The position numbers and the translations under genes are program-made. The notes under the pieces are model-generated. The model saw only the letters and a program-made list of their open reading frames with translations, did not search any database and had not been told where the DNA came from. DNA of 8,252 nucleotides, from positions 1-8,252 of the forward strand of contig JBJXHB010000405.1 in the NCBI GenBank assembly GCA_046160725.1, written 5' to 3'. Position 1 is the stretch's first letter. The number at the start of each line of letters is the position of its first letter. Origin of the DNA: JBJXHB01 sp046160725 (lineage in GTDB: Bacteria; Pseudomonadota; Gammaproteobacteria; Burkholderiales; Burkholderiaceae_C). This document shows, piece after piece, positions 6,115 to 8,252 of the stretch.

Positions 6115-7009
6115 GACCATCCCCGGCACGCCGACCCGCGACGTGGTGCTGGTCACTGGCATCTCCGGCTCCGGCAAGTCCGTGGCCTTGCACGCCCTGG
6201 AGGACGCGGGCTACTTCTGCGTGGACAACCTCCCGCCGCAACTGCTGCGCGAGTTCATCCGCCTGGAGCAGGAGCGCGGCACAGGCCGCATTGCGGTGGC
6301 GGTGGACGTGCGCACCACGCGCGCGCTGCCCGAGCTGGCAACCCTGGTGCAGCAGTTGCACGGTGAGGGCGTGCGGATCCGGCCGCTGTTCCTCGATGCC
6401 GACACCGATGCCCTGATGCGCCGCTTTTCCGAGACGCGGCGTCCGCACCCGCTGGCCAATGCCGCCGCCGAGACGCCGGCCGGCGAGGAGCAGCGCGCGC
6501 TGCTGGATGCCATCAAGCTGGAGCGGGACCTGCTTGGCCCGCTGCGCGACGCCTCGACGGTGATCGACACCAGCCAGCTGCGCCCGGCCCAGCTGCGCAG
6601 CTGGGTGCGCGACCTGGTCGGCGGCGTCGCTGCCTCGCTGACCCTGGTGTTCGAGTCGTTCGCCTACAAACACGGCGTGCCGCTGGACGCGGACTGGGTG
6701 TTCGACGTGCGGATGCTGCCCAATCCGTACTACCTGCGCGAGCTGCGTCCGCTGACCGGCCGGGACGCGGCTGTGGCGGCCTACCTGGACCAGCAACCGG
6801 AGAGCGCTGAGATGCTGGGCCAGATCGAGGCCTTCCTGCGGCGCTGGCTGCCGTCGATGGAGGGCGACCAGCGGGCCTTCGTCACCGTGGCCATCGGCTG
6901 CACCGGCGGGCAACATCGCTCGGTCTACATGGTCGAGCGGCTGGCCTGGGCCTTTGCCTCGCGGGGCGCGACGCTCAAGCGTCACCGCGAGCTGGATGCC
7001 GCGGACTGA
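6107..7009 (+). CDS. rapZ: RNase adapter protein RapZ (P-loop ATPase/GTPase family, YvcJ-like)
   Basis: In E. coli, RapZ binds the small RNA GlmZ and guides RNase E to it, controlling glucosamine-6-phosphate synthase; homologues in other bacteria (YvcJ) are nucleotide-hydrolysing proteins with less defined roles. With the GTG at 6107 the protein has 300 residues, slightly longer than the E. coli protein of 284. The P-loop GISGSGKS is at 18-25, followed by the family block GYFCVDNLPP (35-44) and VDVR at 66-69. The C-terminal RNA-binding domain carries SFAYKHG at 184-190, FDVRMLPNPYY (199-209) and GCTGGQHRS (264-272). The start overlaps the recN stop by 8 nt, so translational coupling is likely. 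Downstream, a LON-domain gene follows after 19 nt. Whether this organism has a GlmZ-like RNA cannot be told from the window. Confidence 0.95.
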   Translation: MAETIPGTPTRDVVLVTGISGSGKSVALHALEDAGYFCVDNLPPQLLREFIRLEQERGTGRIAVAVDVRTTRALPELATLVQQLHGEGVRIRPLFLDADTDALMRRFSETRRPHPLANAAAETPAGEEQRALLDAIKLERDLLGPLRDASTVIDTSQLRPAQLRSWVRDLVGGVAASLTLVFESFAYKHGVPLDADWVFDVRMLPNPYYLRELRPLTGRDAAVAAYLDQQPESAEMLGQIEAFLRRWLPSMEGDQRAFVTVAIGCTGGQHRSVYMVERLAWAFASRGATLKRHRELDAAD

Positions 7010-7028
7010 CGGCCTGGGCGGCGGCCGG

Positions 7029-7658
7029 ATGCCTGCCGCCGCCACCTGGGACGCGTTGCCGCTCTTCCCGCTGCAGGCGGTGCTGTATCCCGGCGGCCTG
7101 CTGAACCTGAAGGTCTTCGAGGCCCGGTACCTGGACCTGATGTCGGCCTGCCTGCGCAACAGCACGCCGTTCGGCGTGGTGGCGTTGCGCAGCGGGTCCG
7201 AGGTCCGCCGGGCCGACGCCCCTGTCGCCCTATATCCCATGGGCACGCTGGCGACGATCCAGGCCCTGGATGCACCGCAGGCAGGCATCCTGACCGTGCG
7301 TTGCCTGGGCGGCGCCCGCATCCGGGTGACCGAGCCTCGGCAGGATGCGGCCGGGCTCTGGCGCGCCGCTGCCCAGGCCCTGCCGGATGACGTGGCCGCT
7401 ACGCCGCCGGCGACATTGCAGGCGGCCTGCACCGCCCTCGGCCATGCCATCGAGGCCCTGGCTCGCCAGGGCAGAAAACCGTTTGCCGAGCCCTACCGGC
7501 TGGACCACGCCGGCTGGGTGGCCCATCGCTGGTGCGAGTTGCTGCCGATCCCGCTGCTGGCGCGCCAGCGCTTGCTGGAATTGGACGATCCGCAGCAGCG
7601 GCTGACCCTGGTCGAGCAGTTCCTGCGCGGTCAGGGCGTGATCGGCAACGCCGGCTGA
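7029..7658 (+). CDS. LON peptidase N-terminal (substrate-binding) domain protein
   Basis: This 209-residue protein consists of a stand-alone LON N-terminal domain, without the AAA+ ATPase or the Ser-Lys protease domain of true Lon. The diagnostic opening block is LPLFPLQAVLYPGG at 10-23, followed by VFEARYLDL at 29-37 and later the family-like segments PFGVVAL and P-M-G-T-L-A. The C-terminal half is helical with LPIPLLARQRLLEL, as in related proteins. The function is unknown; a role in binding unfolded or specific substrates is inferred from the domain name only. The start is uncertain: ATG 7029 gives a normal N-terminus 19 nt after rapZ, while ATG 6996 would overlap rapZ by 14 nt and add 11 residues. 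Neither has a strong Shine-Dalgarno. It appears to be the last gene of the nadK-recN-rapZ unit and it converges on mutY. Confidence 0.9.
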   Translation: MPAAATWDALPLFPLQAVLYPGGLLNLKVFEARYLDLMSACLRNSTPFGVVALRSGSEVRRADAPVALYPMGTLATIQALDAPQAGILTVRCLGGARIRVTEPRQDAAGLWRAAAQALPDDVAATPPATLQAACTALGHAIEALARQGRKPFAEPYRLDHAGWVAHRWCELLPIPLLARQRLLELDDPQQRLTLVEQFLRGQGVIGNAG

Positions 7659-7690
7659 TCGCTCCCGACTCGGCCCAGCGCCCTGCTGCG

Positions 7691-8252
7691 TCAAACCGGC
7701 GGCGGGGAGTCGATCCAGCGGCGCACCGGTGCGGGCAGCCCCAATGCCAAGGCGTCCGCCTGGCTGAACCAGCGGGCCTGCGACGGCAGCAGGCCTTGGA
7801 TATCGGCGGACTGGGCCGTCGTCAGCCGTGCGGGCAAGTGCCAGCGCAGCGGCAGCAGTTCCAGGCGCCGGTGGGTCAGGTCATGGGTCACCGGTTCGAG
7901 CACCAGGCCCCGGCCCGGCCATGTCGCCACGGCCCGCTGCAACGTCGGCAGGTCGTCCCAGACCGGCAGGCACCACAGGCCACCCCAGATGCCCTTGGCC
8001 GGCCGCGGGTGCAGCCACAACCCATCGCGCTGCTGCAGCCAGAGCAGGGCCAGCGTTTGCGTACGCCGCGACAGGCGGCGCGTCTTGACCGGCAACCGCG
8101 TCGGGTCACCCTGCAGCCGGGCCACACAGTCGGCGGCCACCGGGCAGTCGCCGCAACGCGGCGCGCGCTGGGTGCACAGGGTGGCACCGAGGTCCATCAG
8201 GCCCTGGGTGTAGGTCTCGATGCCATGCCGCGGCAGGCGGTCCTGCGCCAGG
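7691..8252 (-). CDS. mutY: A/G-specific adenine glycosylase MutY (N-terminal part cut by window edge)
   Basis: MutY removes adenine mispaired with 8-oxoguanine or guanine in base excision repair. The frame runs from the stop at 7691-7693 to the right edge without interruption, giving 187 visible residues; the true start lies outside. The visible protein opens just before IETYTQGLMDLGA (visible residues 11-23), the end of the HhH-GPD glycosylase domain. The [4Fe-4S] ligands follow in the exact C-x6-C-x2-C-x5-C spacing (C26, C33, C36, C42). After a linker comes the C-terminal NUDIX-like domain that recognises 8-oxoguanine, with GIWGGLWCLPV and the HDLTH segment. The helix-hairpin-helix and catalytic Asp are not in the window. 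An internal ATG at 8197 is not the start, since the domain continues upstream. The stop lies 32 nt from the stop of the convergent LON-domain gene, with no clear terminator hairpin between them. Confidence 0.96.
   Translation of the reverse strand, partial: LAQDRLPRHGIETYTQGLMDLGATLCTQRAPRCGDCPVAADCVARLQGDPTRLPVKTRRLSRRTQTLALLWLQQRDGLWLHPRPAKGIWGGLWCLPVWDDLPTLQRAVATWPGRGLVLEPVTHDLTHRRLELLPLRWHLPARLTTAQSADIQGLLPSQARWFSQADALALGLPAPVRRWIDSPPPV

Noticed and set aside
3501..7450. Very long open frames (over 500 codons) on the minus strand opposite nadK, recN and rapZ.
   Set aside because: They are Arg/Ala/Pro/Gly/His-rich, resemble no family and overlap well-supported plus-strand genes. They are typical GC-driven shadows.
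7659..7715. CGACTC near 7667-7672 and GAGTCG near 7707-7712 as a possible bidirectional terminator between the convergent genes.
   Set aside because: The stem is only 6 bp with a loop of about 34 nt, extends into mutY and has no T-run.

Overview
The window is GC-rich (about 70% by eye) with strong third-position G/C. Gene content and protein wording (HrcA, NAD kinase, RecN, RapZ, a LON-domain protein, MutY) point to a betaproteobacterium of the order Burkholderiales, probably near Comamonadaceae or Leptothrix/Rubrivivax-type bacteria. This is inferred from memory of those families, not from a search.

Left part (1-2266): a small metabolic cluster. A serine beta-lactamase/esterase-like hydrolase runs off the left edge on the minus strand. 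Diverging from it across 92 bp are a short-chain dehydrogenase/reductase and a dienelactone-hydrolase-like alpha/beta hydrolase. All three keep the recognisable catalytic residues for their families within the visible sequence, but no substrate can be named.

Middle (2344-3488): a tRNA gene with a CAU anticodon and the heat-shock repressor gene hrcA, both on the minus strand. The tRNA looks more like tRNA-Ile2 (lysidine-modified) than elongator tRNA-Met.

Right part (3549-7658): a tightly packed plus-strand run of NAD kinase, RecN, RapZ and a LON-substrate-binding-domain protein, with gaps of 19 nt, an 8-nt overlap, and 19 nt. It looks like one transcription unit. It diverges from hrcA across 60 bp. 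The last gene converges on mutY, the A/G-mismatch adenine glycosylase. MutY is cut by the right edge, leaving its iron-sulfur motif and C-terminal NUDIX-like domain.

I see no insertion sequence, prophage, CRISPR array, integron or toxin-antitoxin pair. This is mostly ordinary chromosomal housekeeping sequence. I did not find a convincing new system. The points worth a second look are the tRNA identity, the recN/rapZ translational overlap and its synteny, the crowded hrcA/nadK promoter region, and the unassigned hydrolase/dehydrogenase cluster.
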